Notes: generated from the letters alone by a model not told the origin. A stretch of 64,000 nucleotides of DNA from Anaerolineae bacterium (GCA_022013685.1 JAKLPV010000085.1:1-64000); one strand, 5' to 3'. Counted from the stretch's first letter, positions 1 through 9,664 are shown. Program-made: numbers and translations.

Positions 1-2
1 AA

Positions 3-182
3 AAACGCATTGTGCGTGATTTGCTCAACATACCGGGGCTGGTTGTCTGGCACGAAAATGGGTTACAAATTGACTTGCTAAGCCAAAAGCAATTTTCAGC
101 GGAACTGGCTTTGTGCTTGGAAAGGTACTGTTTTGGCTTCGTAGAGCGATTAGAAACCGCTTCTGTTTGCACTAAAAAATAG
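3..182 (+). CDS. C-terminal fragment of a probable transposase (5' end outside window)
   Basis: An open frame enters from the left edge and ends at TAG 180-182, leaving 59 residues. It reads RIVRDLLNIPGLVVWHENGLQ and then a hydrophobic/charged tail. The pattern LLxIPGxLVxxxxxLxxxL resembles the extreme C-terminus of some DDE transposases, but no catalytic residue lies inside the window, so the assignment is weak. It is missing from the ORF track because its start is outside. The next gene begins 213 bases later with its own ribosome binding site, so this fragment is probably not part of that operon. Confidence 0.4.
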   Translation, partial: KRIVRDLLNIPGLVVWHENGLQIDLLSQKQFSAELALCLERYCFGFVERLETASVCTKK

Positions 183-395
183 AAATACCGTCTGTTTGCG
201 CAAAAATAAGGTGTAAGAAAAAACCAATTCGCTTATTGCATTCGAGAATCATTCGTGCCAAAGGAGGAGGCCGGTTGGAAGAACCAGAAAGATGCACAGA
301 AAGAACACATTCGCCAAACAATAAATATATAATTGAGTCGCCAACGAAACATTTCAATAACCGCAAATTCGATTTCAATTCAGGAGGTTTTGGCC

Positions 396-1703
396 ATGCC
401 CCAGTCGCGTGCAACATCCTTTAACTATGCAGTTGGCATGTTTGGCACATCTATCCCAATCAACATGCTCAAAACGTTTGCGTTTACTTACTACGTACTT
501 GGCATGGGGGTGACAACCCAGCAATGGGCGGCCATGTTGCTAATTTACACAATTATCGATGCTCTTGACAATCCCATTTACGGTTTCCTTTCTGATCGGA
601 CGCGCTCACGCTGGGGGCGCCGACGCCCCTGGTTGGCGATTGGTACTCCACTCCTGATCCTTAGTTTTATTGCCTTTTACAACGCGCCCGATTTTCTTGC
701 AGGCAATTCCATCTTTGCCTATGGTATGCTTTTCTACATCCTGGCCGGGACGCTCGATTCAGTGATTAATGCCAATTACGGCGCATTATTCCCCGAACTG
801 TTCCGCGAAGATTCCAGCCGGGCAAAGACCAACGCTATGCGCCAGGCTTTTCAACTGGTGGCAATGATCATCAGCATTGCCCTTACCCCGATGGTAACCG
901 AAGCGCTGGGCTATGGCCTGACGTCCATCATCTACGGCATCCTGGGTGGGGTGGTTATCCTGTATATGACCTTTACCTGTCGGGAAAAGGAACCTGAACC
1001 CGATGAAGCTAAACCGGGCCTATTAAAGGCGCTTAAGGATCTCTTGACCAATAAGAAATTTTGGATAGCCGGGCTTGCCAATGCTTTTTACAGTGCTGCC
1101 ATGTCGCTGGTGCTTGCTTCGGTAGCATTCTACGTTCAATATGCCCTTGGTCTTTCCAGCGGGCAATCCACATTCCTGCTGGCGGCAGTGCTGTTAGTTG
1201 CAATTGCAGGTGTAAGTCTCTGGGCCTGGCTGATCAGGAAATTTTCGCTGCTACCCATCTGGCGGCTTTCCCTGGCGATTCTGACCGTTACGTTCATCCC
1301 GCTGTATTTTGCTTCGAACCTTGTGATGGCTGTCGCTTTTTCAGCTTTTATCGGCCTAGGCTTCGCGGGCGTCATTACTACCATGGATTTGATTGGCGCC
1401 AAGATCATGGACGAGGATACGCGCAAACACGGCTTGCGGCGGGAGGGGATTATCTCCAGTGCGCTGGGGTTCATGAACCGCCTGAACGGTCTTTTCACCA
1501 GCGTAGCCTATCTCCTGGTTTTTCAGATTTACGGATTCGAGAGCGGCGATAATCCCGGCGCGAACCCGGATGAGGCCGCCCGCTTCCTGATGACGATTGT
1601 CCCGCCGGTACTAATGATGATTAGTTTTGCCATCTCATGGTTCATCAACTTCAATGAAAAACCTGCCGAATCGTCGACACAGGCAGAAGCGGTTATAGAA
1701 TAG
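396..1703 (+). CDS. MFS sugar:cation symporter (GPH / MFS_2 family)
   Basis: Predicted inner-membrane symporter of the glycoside-pentoside-hexuronide type, about 435 residues with roughly twelve hydrophobic segments. The MFS_2 signature is clear near residue 50: NPIYGFLSDRTRSRWGRRRPW, the loop between helices 2 and 3. The track starts at 333, but ATG 396 is preferred because AGGAGG lies 8 bases upstream at 382-387 and the protein then begins MPQSRATSF directly before the first helix. A TATAAT hexamer at 328-333 could be a -10 box, but no convincing -35 is seen. It is the first gene of a tight four-gene rightward operon ending in an alpha-mannosidase, so mannosides or related oligosaccharides are the likely cargo. 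The substrate is inference from context. Confidence 0.88.
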   Translation: MPQSRATSFNYAVGMFGTSIPINMLKTFAFTYYVLGMGVTTQQWAAMLLIYTIIDALDNPIYGFLSDRTRSRWGRRRPWLAIGTPLLILSFIAFYNAPDFLAGNSIFAYGMLFYILAGTLDSVINANYGALFPELFREDSSRAKTNAMRQAFQLVAMIISIALTPMVTEALGYGLTSIIYGILGGVVILYMTFTCREKEPEPDEAKPGLLKALKDLLTNKKFWIAGLANAFYSAAMSLVLASVAFYVQYALGLSSGQSTFLLAAVLLVAIAGVSLWAWLIRKFSLLPIWRLSLAILTVTFIPLYFASNLVMAVAFSAFIGLGFAGVITTMDLIGAKIMDEDTRKHGLRREGIISSALGFMNRLNGLFTSVAYLLVFQIYGFESGDNPGANPDEAARFLMTIVPPVLMMISFAISWFINFNEKPAESSTQAEAVIE

Positions 1704-1714
1704 GCAGGTGCGCG

Positions 1715-2488
1715 ATGGCACTCCTCCGTCTGGATCACGTCCCCGAGACCGTCAAGGTCACCCATCCCTTATACATTATCATCCCCGACCCCGGGAAAAT
1801 AAGCGCCACACCTGTTGCCAGGCGGAAAGTCTTGTACCTGCTGCACGGCCTGAGCGACGACGCCAGCGCCTGGCAACGATACACTTCCATTGAGACTCTC
1901 GCCGCCGCTTACGGCTTGGTGGTGGTCATGCCTTCAGCCGGTCGCAGTTTCTACACCGACCAGCCCAACGGTCAAAACTATTTTTCTTACCTGACCGATG
2001 AACTGCCGCGTTACCTGGGCGATGTGCTTGGGCTGTCCCCACGCCGGGAAGATACTTTCATCGCCGGGAATTCGATGGGCGGTTACGGCGCATTTAAAGC
2101 GGCTTTGCTCCACCCGGAACGTTATGCCGCGGCGGCCAGTTTTTCGGGTGTGCTGTCTCTCGAAATTCTAAAATTCGCCGATAACCTGCGTCAGCGCGAA
2201 TTTTCTCTGTTGTTCGGTGACCTGAATAAGCTCTCCGGGAGCGAGAACGATCCGGCAATCTGGCTGCAAAATGCTGCCCAAAACCCGTCTGCGCTGCCGC
2301 ATCTTTTCATCAGCGTTGGCCGCCAGGAAGATATTTACGCGCTCAGCGGCCACTTTCACGTCGCTTGCCAGTCGTTGGGGGTGCGCTCTGAATACCACGA
2401 AGAAGATGGCCAACACAACTGGTTCCTGTGGGACAAACATATCCGCCTGTTTCTGAGTTCCATTCTCGGGCCAATCCCCGCTGATTAG
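1715..2488 (+). CDS. Alpha/beta-hydrolase esterase (esterase D / PF00756 type)
   Basis: A 257-residue cytoplasmic serine hydrolase; no signal peptide is visible. The nucleophile elbow GNSMGG (GxSxG form) falls near residue 114, and a late DGQHNWFLWD supplies the probable catalytic histidine. An early HGLSDD stretch fits the oxyanion-hole region. This layout matches the putative-esterase family that includes S-formylglutathione hydrolase and acetyl/feruloyl esterases. It starts 11 bases after the symporter stop, and the next gene starts 7 bases after its own stop, so the four genes are probably cotranscribed. Between a sugar symporter and an alpha-mannosidase, a role removing acyl groups from imported oligosaccharides is plausible. 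The true substrate cannot be read from sequence. Confidence 0.85.
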   Translation: MALLRLDHVPETVKVTHPLYIIIPDPGKISATPVARRKVLYLLHGLSDDASAWQRYTSIETLAAAYGLVVVMPSAGRSFYTDQPNGQNYFSYLTDELPRYLGDVLGLSPRREDTFIAGNSMGGYGAFKAALLHPERYAAAASFSGVLSLEILKFADNLRQREFSLLFGDLNKLSGSENDPAIWLQNAAQNPSALPHLFISVGRQEDIYALSGHFHVACQSLGVRSEYHEEDGQHNWFLWDKHIRLFLSSILGPIPAD

Positions 2489-2495
2489 GAGAGCC

Positions 2496-3812
2496 ATGGA
2501 CAACCCGCTGCGCATCCAGTATTTTGTCGGTTCCCAACAGGAAGGCCAGTACCTGACCATTCCTTTCGATATGCCGCCCGAAGTTGAGTCATTTTCTCTC
2601 TCTTACCATTATGAACGCCATCATGGGGACGAAACCGGCGTTGCACATGGCAGTTTTACCGCGCGGCAGGAGAGAAACATTATCGATCTGGGATTGATTG
2701 CCCCTGACGGCACACAGGTCGGCGCTTCTGGTTCGGACAAGAGTAGTTTCCAGATCAGCGAGACGTACGCCACACCCGGCTACCGAGCCTGCCGCTTGCT
2801 TCCTGGCGAATGGCGAATTTTGCTCGGCGCCTACAAAGTCGCACCGGAAGGAGTCACTGTCACCTACGAGTTGAACTTTGCCCCCAAGCGCTTACGTCTG
2901 CTCAAAGGCGATTTGCACACTCATACCCTGGCTTCGGATGGCGTCCTGACCCTCAACGAATTGGGGCATCAGGCCCTGCGCCACGGCCTGGATTTCCTGG
3001 TCATCACCGACCATAACCAGACGATTTCAGCCGACGCCCTACCGTGCATCCCCGGGCTGACACTCATCCCCGGAGTTGAGTGGACGCATTACAAGGGCCA
3101 CGCCAATTTCAGCGGTGTGGATCGGCCTTACGACGGCTCGTTCATGGCAAACACACCCGAAGAAGTGCAGGCGCATTTCACCTGCGCGCATGAGCGTGGC
3201 GCGCTCATTACCGTCAATCACCCGTTCGATGAGGGCTGTCCGTTCTTGTTCGATATGAATTCCTTACCCTATGATTGCCTTGAAATCTGGAACGGGCCGA
3301 TGCGCATGTCCAATATCCAGGCCCTTGGGTTCTGGCACAGCCTTCTCGTTGCCGGTCAAAAAGTCCCTATCTGTGGCGGGAGCGATTATCATCGCAGTCA
3401 ACTCTTCCTGTTTCTTGGCGGCCCGACCACCTGCGTCTATTCTCAATCTGCAGGCCCATCCGATATTCTTTCCGCATTGCGGCAAGGACACGCCTACATC
3501 GTCTACGCGCCGGACGGTCCAACGCTGGAATTGACTGCCGGGGACGCCATCCTGGGTCACAGCGTTCGCTTCTCTCAATCCAGGGAAATGCAGATCATGG
3601 TCGGCAATTTGCGCGCCGGCGATATTCTGCAGATTGTTACAGCACAGGGCGGCACCCCGCTTCTGAAAGCTGAAACAAACGGAAATTTTCAGGGACATTT
3701 CACACTGGATGCTCCCGGATTTGCTCGCGTCGAAGTTCTGCGCGAGTTTGTTCCCGGCGTGCCTATGCTTCCGGCGCTGATCTCCAACCCAATTTATTTT
3801 GATGCAGATTGA
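2496..3812 (+). CDS. PHP-domain metallohydrolase (CehA/McbA-like)
   Basis: A 438-residue protein with an N-terminal beta-rich domain of about 130 residues followed by a PHP metal-dependent phosphoesterase-type domain. Metal ligands are visible in order: GDLHTHT near residue 138, ITDHN near 170, GVEWTHYKGH near 190, VNHPFDEG near 240 and GGSDYH near 293. The architecture resembles CehA/McbA-like hydrolases, which cleave phosphoester or carbamate-type bonds. A leader is not obvious, so cytoplasmic action is assumed. It sits third in the mannosidase operon; the following reading frame opens at its stop codon. A phosphorylated or otherwise substituted sugar is a reasonable guess for the substrate, but this is inference. 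Confidence 0.82.
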   Translation: MDNPLRIQYFVGSQQEGQYLTIPFDMPPEVESFSLSYHYERHHGDETGVAHGSFTARQERNIIDLGLIAPDGTQVGASGSDKSSFQISETYATPGYRACRLLPGEWRILLGAYKVAPEGVTVTYELNFAPKRLRLLKGDLHTHTLASDGVLTLNELGHQALRHGLDFLVITDHNQTISADALPCIPGLTLIPGVEWTHYKGHANFSGVDRPYDGSFMANTPEEVQAHFTCAHERGALITVNHPFDEGCPFLFDMNSLPYDCLEIWNGPMRMSNIQALGFWHSLLVAGQKVPICGGSDYHRSQLFLFLGGPTTCVYSQSAGPSDILSALRQGHAYIVYAPDGPTLELTAGDAILGHSVRFSQSREMQIMVGNLRAGDILQIVTAQGGTPLLKAETNGNFQGHFTLDAPGFARVEVLREFVPGVPMLPALISNPIYFDAD

Positions 3813-3829
3813 AGAAATGTAGAGACACA

Positions 3830-6800
3830 ATGCAAAAACACATCGAACTGACCCGCCAAAGAGCTCAAAATTTTTCCACAAAACTTACAACCCTTTTCTA
3901 TCCTGTGCGTGAGCCGGTGTCGATTGCGGTTCACCATGCCCCCGGACGGATTCCCTACCGGGATGCCATGCAGGGCGACTACCGCCCGACAAATACAGGC
4001 GAAAAATTTGGCCCGCTCTGGTCCACCCACTGGTTCCGGGTCAATCTTGAAATCCCATCGGGCTGGCAGGGGCGGGAAGTGCACCTGTTGTGGGACTCAT
4101 CCTCCGAGGCCTGCATCTGGCAGGATGGCGTTCCACTACAAGGCCTGACCGGTTCTTTTAACGGTTGGCTGCCTGAGCCCGTCCGCAAAGAACTCTGCAT
4201 TACGAAAGAAGCGCACGGAGGCGAATCATTTGAATTTTATGTTGAAGTAGCCTGTAACGGCTTGTTCGGGTTGGATAACCAGGCCCACAATTTCCATATC
4301 GGCGAATTGGTTCAGGCTGAAATTGCTGTATTTGACCGCGACGTCTGGAACCTTTATTGGGATTTGAAAGTCATCGCCGATATGGCCCTGCACCTGCCTG
4401 CCAATACCCCGCGTTGCGGTCAGGCGCTTGCTGCGGCCAATGAAATGGTCAATACCATCCTGCTGAATGACAAATCCACCTGGCCAGCGGCCCACGCAAT
4501 CGCCGCCCGTTTCTTCTCGGCGCACAATGGCGGCGGCCAGCATAATTTATCTGCCATTGGGCAAGCCCATATCGACACAGCTTGGCTGTGGCCCATTGCC
4601 GAGACAAAACGCAAATGCGTGCGCACCTTTGCCAGCGCCACGCGCTACATGAATGAGTATCCCGAATACCGCTTTGCCTGTTCGCAAGCCCAACAACTTG
4701 AATGGATGAAAGAACAATACCCTGAGCTGTACGCAGGTATCGTTGAGAAAGCGCATGCCGGGCAGTTCATCCCGGTCGGCGGCACCTGGGTCGAACCAGA
4801 TTGCAACATCCCCTCCGGCGAATCGCTGGTGCGCCAGTTCCTGTATGGGCAGCGCTTCTTCGAAGCCGAGTTTGGCCTGCGCTGCCAGGAGTTCTGGAAC
4901 CCGGATGTTTTCGGTTACAGCGGCGCGCTGCCCCAAATCATGAAATTGGCCGGCATCGACTATTTTCTGACTCAAAAACTATCCTGGAACCAGTTCAACA
5001 AGCCTGCCAGCCACACCTTCCTGTGGGAAGGCATTGATGGCTCACGCATCCTGACCCACTTCCCCCCGGCCGACACCTATAACTCGCTGGCCAATGTCGA
5101 GGAAGTGCTGTACAGCGTCAGTAACTTCAAAGACCACGAGCGCGCCAACGAAAGCTACCTGCTCTTCGGCTACGGTGACGGCGGTGGCGGCCCCACACCG
5201 GCCATGCTTGAACAATTGCGCCGCATGGCCGATGTAGACGGCCTGCCGCGCACCCAGATCCGTTCACCACACGAGTTTTTTGCCCGCTGCGCGGCTGACC
5301 TGAAAGACTCGCTGGTCATGGTCGGTGAGTTGTATTTCGAGCTGCATCGCGGCACCTACACTTCGCAGGCGCGGAATAAGAAATTTAACCGCCAATCCGA
5401 GCTTTTATTGCGGGATGTGGAGATGCTCTCTGCGCTGGCACTGGTCACGCGCGGACTCGCCTACCCGGCAAATGCCTTGCAAAAACTATGGAAACTGGTG
5501 CTGACCAACCAGTTCCACGACATCATCCCCGGCTCGTCGATTGGCGAAGTCTATGCGGACTCGACCAAAGACTACGCAGTTGTTTTGGAGCAGGCCGCGG
5601 CCCTCCACGAAAAAGCCCTCCAGGCCCTGACACCTGGTACCTCAGCACCTGAAACTGACAAGATTTTTGTTTTCAACACCCTGGGTTTTCCGCGGACCGA
5701 AGTGGTGGACTTGGGCGGCCGCCTGGGGTTGGTTTCCGCACCCTCGCTTGGTTATGCCATCCAGACTCCGGCGACAACGACTGAAACCGTTTCCGTGACC
5801 GAGACGGAACCCGGCTTTATTCTCGAAAATACTCTCTTGAAGGCCGTCTTTAACCGCCAGGGCGGGCTGACCAGCCTGCTCGACAAATCCGCCCAGCGCG
5901 AAAGCATCGAACCCGGCCAGGCGGGCAACACCTTTGTGCTCTACGAGGATCTGCCTAATGCCTGGGAAGCCTGGGATGTGGATGCCTTTCATTTGGAGAA
6001 AAAGCTGGTCATGGGCGGCGCAAGCTCGGTCAACATTGTCGAATCCGGCCCTCTGCGCGCAGCCATCGCATTTGAATACGTGCTTTCCCCGCACAGCACG
6101 ATCCGGCAGGTTGTTTCGCTGGATGCGCTTTCAGCGCGGCTTGATTTTGCCTGTCAGGTGGATTGGCGCGAAAAGCAAAAATTTCTAAAGGTGGAATTCC
6201 CGCTCAACCTGCGCGCATCCTATGCCACCTATGAAATCCAGTTTGGGCATGTGCAGCGGCCGACACATTTCAACACATCCTACGATATGGCCCGTTTTGA
6301 AGTTCCTGCCCACAAATGGGCGGATCTTTCCGAACCGGATTTTGGCGTGGCGCTGCTGAACGATTGCAAGTACGGTTACGCTGCGCACGGCAACATTCTG
6401 CGGCTGTCACTCTTGCGCGCGCCCACCTACCCCGACCCGCAGGCCGATCAGGGCCGGCACCAATTCCGTTTCGCCCTCTGCCCGCACGCGGGGAATCCGC
6501 AGTCTGCCGGTATAACGGAAGCCGCCTGCTGCTTCAACGTGCCCCTTTTGACGGCAAAATCCGGCGGACAGGACATCCAACAAGCCTTTTTCTCGCTCAA
6601 TCAGCCCGCCGTCCTGCTCGATACCATCAAGAAGGCCGAGGACAGCGAGGCCCTGATCCTGCGCCTGTACGAGGCGCGCGGAACACGGGGCAAGCTGCGC
6701 TTGACGAGTCCGTTGCCTGTCCAGTCGGCCGCGCTGGTAAATTTACTCGAAGACGAGATTTCCCATCTCGACTGGCAGGATGGCGGCGTGGAACTCTCTT

Positions 6801-6841
6801 TCAAGCCTTTTGAAATTATTAGCATGCGTTTGACGCTTTAA
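3830..6841 (+). CDS. Alpha-mannosidase, glycoside hydrolase family 38
   Basis: A large cytoplasmic GH38 enzyme that releases alpha-linked mannose. The zinc/catalytic region HIDTAWLWP occurs near residue 243, and NPDVFGYSG near residue 356 carries the expected nucleophile aspartate. After the catalytic barrel come the helical middle domain (NQFHDIIPGSSIGEVY near 565) and C-terminal beta domains. The track start is a TTG at 3809 overlapping the previous stop. ATG 3830 (MQKHIELTRQ) is preferred because it is the first ATG, although its ribosome binding site is weak; either start leaves the fold intact at about 1,000 residues, normal for bacterial GH38. It closes the operon, and the cytochrome P450 gene converges on it 26 bases downstream. 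Confidence 0.93.
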   Translation: MQKHIELTRQRAQNFSTKLTTLFYPVREPVSIAVHHAPGRIPYRDAMQGDYRPTNTGEKFGPLWSTHWFRVNLEIPSGWQGREVHLLWDSSSEACIWQDGVPLQGLTGSFNGWLPEPVRKELCITKEAHGGESFEFYVEVACNGLFGLDNQAHNFHIGELVQAEIAVFDRDVWNLYWDLKVIADMALHLPANTPRCGQALAAANEMVNTILLNDKSTWPAAHAIAARFFSAHNGGGQHNLSAIGQAHIDTAWLWPIAETKRKCVRTFASATRYMNEYPEYRFACSQAQQLEWMKEQYPELYAGIVEKAHAGQFIPVGGTWVEPDCNIPSGESLVRQFLYGQRFFEAEFGLRCQEFWNPDVFGYSGALPQIMKLAGIDYFLTQKLSWNQFNKPASHTFLWEGIDGSRILTHFPPADTYNSLANVEEVLYSVSNFKDHERANESYLLFGYGDGGGGPTPAMLEQLRRMADVDGLPRTQIRSPHEFFARCAADLKDSLVMVGELYFELHRGTYTSQARNKKFNRQSELLLRDVEMLSALALVTRGLAYPANALQKLWKLVLTNQFHDIIPGSSIGEVYADSTKDYAVVLEQAAALHEKALQALTPGTSAPETDKIFVFNTLGFPRTEVVDLGGRLGLVSAPSLGYAIQTPATTTETVSVTETEPGFILENTLLKAVFNRQGGLTSLLDKSAQRESIEPGQAGNTFVLYEDLPNAWEAWDVDAFHLEKKLVMGGASSVNIVESGPLRAAIAFEYVLSPHSTIRQVVSLDALSARLDFACQVDWREKQKFLKVEFPLNLRASYATYEIQFGHVQRPTHFNTSYDMARFEVPAHKWADLSEPDFGVALLNDCKYGYAAHGNILRLSLLRAPTYPDPQADQGRHQFRFALCPHAGNPQSAGITEAACCFNVPLLTAKSGGQDIQQAFFSLNQPAVLLDTIKKAEDSEALILRLYEARGTRGKLRLTSPLPVQSAALVNLLEDEISHLDWQDGGVELSFKPFEIISMRLTL

Positions 6842-6867
6842 GAATGAAAATAGATTTTGTTCTCGAA

Positions 6868-8205
6868 TCAAGAACGCCATGCGTTGAACTTAATCCCAAA
6901 GCCTTTAGGGGTCATGGATGGGCTGTATGCTTTTTTTAGCTTGTAATTGGCAGGGTCCATTGTAAATTCGGTATAGCGCAGCATGGTCGCCACCACCAGC
7001 ATTATCTGCACTTCTGCAAGCCCTGCGCCCAGACAGGTATGCGGCCCAGCGCCAAATGGGGCAAAAGCGCCGCGTTTCTTGTGCTCGTTGCGCGGCTCGC
7101 GATAACGGTCAATATCGAATTTGTACGGGTCTTTGTAAAATTCGGGCGAAAAATGCGGAGCGGCATTGGCAATCATGAAATGTTCATCTTTTTTGATGAC
7201 ATATCCGCCGTATTCCAGGTCACGGAGCGCCTTGCGCGGCAGCACGCCAGCAATTGGATACAGGCGCAGTGTTTCCTGGGCTACCACATGCAAAGTGTGC
7301 ATGCTGCGGAAAGATTCTGGCGTGGGAACGCCTTCCGCAAAGACCCGATCGGCTTCGGCGCGGGCCTCCGCCAGAATATCGGGATGTTGCAGCAATTCGT
7401 AGAGCATAAAGGAGGAGACATTCGCAACTGTATCCAGCCCGGCAAAATATCCCGCCAGGGTCAGGAACAGCGCCTCATCATGGCTCAAAAAATCGGGGTC
7501 CTGGCTGCTGGTGTCGGCCAGATTATCCAGCAAATTATCTTCATCTATTTCAGGCCGATTTTTCTTGCGCTCTTCAAAAACCAGGCTGGCAAATTCCTTG
7601 GCGCGCTGATGGGCATGCTGATACCTGGCCGACTGGAGCGTGCTGGCCGGCTTGAGATGGCTGACATGTACTTCCAAAAGCATCGTCCACCAGGTCACAA
7701 TATCGTCAAAATATTCGCCCGGCACCCGGTCGTTGCTCAATACACCCAGAATATTGGCCGTGATTTGTTGCATAAAACGGGCTGCCGGAATGCGCTGGCC
7801 CAACTCCTGCTGCTGGATGAGTTCGGTGATCAAGGCAACCACCTGGGGCACGTTCGAGACCAGCGCTTCGCGCGAGAAACTCTTACGCATCAACCGGCGC
7901 ATGCGGGCATGCTCGGGGCCATCGAGCATGGTGATGGTTTTCTTGCCGCCAAAATCTTGCACCACAGGTTCCCAGGTGTCCCAGGCGCTAAAGGCGTCGG
8001 GTTGGGTTCCCATCAGCATATTGATCTCCGGCCCGGCCAGCACTTTAAACTCGTTGCCCAAAGCCCGTACTCGGAAAACCGGCCCGAGTTTGCGATACTG
8101 GGTATAGAAAAAATCCTGGGCATCATTGGATAGCGCCAGGATGGAACCAACAAAGGGCAAGCCCGGGGCCAGCGGGGGTGTATTGGCGGAGGGGGTCGTT
8201 GACAT
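6868..8205 (-). CDS. Cytochrome P450
   Basis: A 445-residue soluble bacterial P450 monooxygenase. The heme-thiolate loop FGAGPHTCLG is complete near residue 384, with cysteine near 391. The K-helix ExxR is present as ETLRLYP. The I-helix reads AGYFAGLDTVAN, where the usual acidic-Thr pair for oxygen activation appears as D-T. No membrane anchor is seen, so a separate ferredoxin or flavoprotein donor is needed; none is adjacent. An OYE-type flavin oxidoreductase is divergently transcribed about 200 bases away but is not a known P450 partner. Substrate unknown. It converges with the GH38 gene. Confidence 0.93.
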   Translation of the reverse strand: MSTTPSANTPPLAPGLPFVGSILALSNDAQDFFYTQYRKLGPVFRVRALGNEFKVLAGPEINMLMGTQPDAFSAWDTWEPVVQDFGGKKTITMLDGPEHARMRRLMRKSFSREALVSNVPQVVALITELIQQQELGQRIPAARFMQQITANILGVLSNDRVPGEYFDDIVTWWTMLLEVHVSHLKPASTLQSARYQHAHQRAKEFASLVFEERKKNRPEIDEDNLLDNLADTSSQDPDFLSHDEALFLTLAGYFAGLDTVANVSSFMLYELLQHPDILAEARAEADRVFAEGVPTPESFRSMHTLHVVAQETLRLYPIAGVLPRKALRDLEYGGYVIKKDEHFMIANAAPHFSPEFYKDPYKFDIDRYREPRNEHKKRGAFAPFGAGPHTCLGAGLAEVQIMLVVATMLRYTEFTMDPANYKLKKAYSPSMTPKGFGIKFNAWRS

Positions 8206-8413
8206 GGATGCACCTCAATCTATTATTAATCAGAGTATTTGGGTGATTATAAGATAGTATTATTGGAGAATGATAAGAAGATTTGTATCAAAGTCAAGGA
8301 AGCGCGCATAGAAAATCTCTCTATGGGCTGCCCAGAGGCGCATCCTGCCAATATTGGGTACAATCAAATCAATGACCCGCCCAGAAGTAATCTTGTCCAC
8401 ATTGGAGAATCAC

Positions 8414-9478
8414 ATGCCCCACCTTTTTGACCCGATCACAATCAAAGGAATCACCCTGCGCAACCGGATCGGCGTTTCGCCGATGTGCATGTACAGCTAC
8501 ACCGATGGCTTTTCGAACGACTGGCAGATCATCCATCTGGGCGCCCGCGCGGCAGGCGGCGCGGGACTGGTGATTGCCGAAGCAACCGCGGTGGAAGCGC
8601 GCGGCCGCATCACGCCGCATGACCTTGGCATCTGGTCTGACGAGCATATCGAAGCGCTGGCCCGCATGACCCGCATGGTCAGGGAAAACGGCGCAATTGC
8701 GGGGATTCAGATCGCCCATGCCGGCAGAAAAGCCAGCACCCAGCGCCCCTGGGATGGCGGAAAGCTGATCCCGCCCGACGCGCCGCTTGGCTGGCAGGTT
8801 GTTGGCCCGAGCCCGGTTGCTTACAATGAAGGATACGGCCTTCCCCACGAACTGAACCTCAGCGAGATCCGCGCGGTGCAAGAATCTTTCAAGGCTGCCG
8901 CCCGGCGCGCGCTGGCTGCCGGGTTTGAATGGCTCGAACTGCATGCCGCGCATGGCTACCTGATCCACAGTTTCTATTCACCCATCTCGAACCAGCGCAC
9001 GGATGAATATGGAGGCAGCTTTGAAAACCGCATCCGCTTTATGCTGGAAACCGTTCGCGCTGTGCGATCTGTCTGGCCCGAACGCCTGCCGCTGACCGCG
9101 CGCATTTCCGGCACCGACTGGGTGGAGGGCGGCTGGACCGTTGACGAGTCGATCGAGCTGGCGTGCCGCTTGAAAGTGGAAGGCCTCGATCTGATCGACT
9201 GCTCTTCCGGCGGCGGCGTTGCCCACGCCACAGTTCCGGTTGGCGCGGGCTATCAAGTTCCCATCTCCGAAGCCGTCCGCCGGGGCGCAGAGATTGCAAC
9301 CGCCGCCGTCGGGTTAATCCCCAGCGCGGCCCAGGCCGACGAGATCATTCGCAATGGCCGGGCAGATGTTGTATTATTAGGCAGGGAGATGCTGCGCGAT
9401 CCCTATTGGGCGTTGCACGCTGCCCAGGCGCTTAAACAACCGGCGCCGATCCCCGCGCAATACCTGCGGGCGTTTTAA
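8414..9478 (+). CDS. NADH:flavin oxidoreductase, old yellow enzyme (YqjM-like)
   Basis: A 354-residue FMN-dependent ene-reductase-type TIM barrel. It begins with the family signature LFDPITIKGITLRNRIGVSPMCMYS; the cysteine in SPMCMYS is the one that tunes FMN in YqjM-like enzymes. HAGRKAS and LHAAHGYLIHSFYSPISN carry the substrate-binding and flavin-contact residues, and GxADVVLLGREMLRDPYW is the typical C-terminal phosphate-binding region. The track starts at 8354; ATG 8414 is chosen because GGAG lies just before it and the family N-terminus starts there. Likely role is reduction of activated C=C bonds, in detoxification or catabolism. Divergent from the P450 gene. Confidence 0.92.
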   Translation: MPHLFDPITIKGITLRNRIGVSPMCMYSYTDGFSNDWQIIHLGARAAGGAGLVIAEATAVEARGRITPHDLGIWSDEHIEALARMTRMVRENGAIAGIQIAHAGRKASTQRPWDGGKLIPPDAPLGWQVVGPSPVAYNEGYGLPHELNLSEIRAVQESFKAAARRALAAGFEWLELHAAHGYLIHSFYSPISNQRTDEYGGSFENRIRFMLETVRAVRSVWPERLPLTARISGTDWVEGGWTVDESIELACRLKVEGLDLIDCSSGGGVAHATVPVGAGYQVPISEAVRRGAEIATAAVGLIPSAAQADEIIRNGRADVVLLGREMLRDPYWALHAAQALKQPAPIPAQYLRAF

Positions 9479-9506
9479 TAGAACTCTTGCGTAAATGCTA
9501 TAACAA

Positions 9507-9607
9507 GTCCTGAGCGGAGCGTCCTTCGACTGCGGGCTACGCAAAATACGCTTCGCCCTCCGCTCAGGACAGCGTCAACTTAAGCAAAAAAGCGTAGTCG
9601 AAGGACG
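9507..9607. repeat. Interleaved inverted-repeat element, copy A
   Basis: Intergenic copy of a dispersed family. GTCCTGAGCGGAG (9507-9519) is the exact reverse complement of CTCCGCTCAGGAC (9558-9570). GTCCTTCGAC (9521-9530) is the reverse complement of GTCGAAGGAC (9598-9607). The two pairs interleave (A-B-A'-B'), so both helices could form only as a pseudoknot-like fold or as alternatives. Related copies lie at 13250, 36564 and 60569. Confidence 0.85.
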
Positions 9608-9664
9608 GTTGCAAGTGAAATACGATTTATACAAGATGTCTATTGTATGCTGGAGGAATAAACC

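Noticed and set aside
7039-8133. 364-codon plus-strand ORF
   Set aside because: Antisense to the cytochrome P450, which carries all family motifs.
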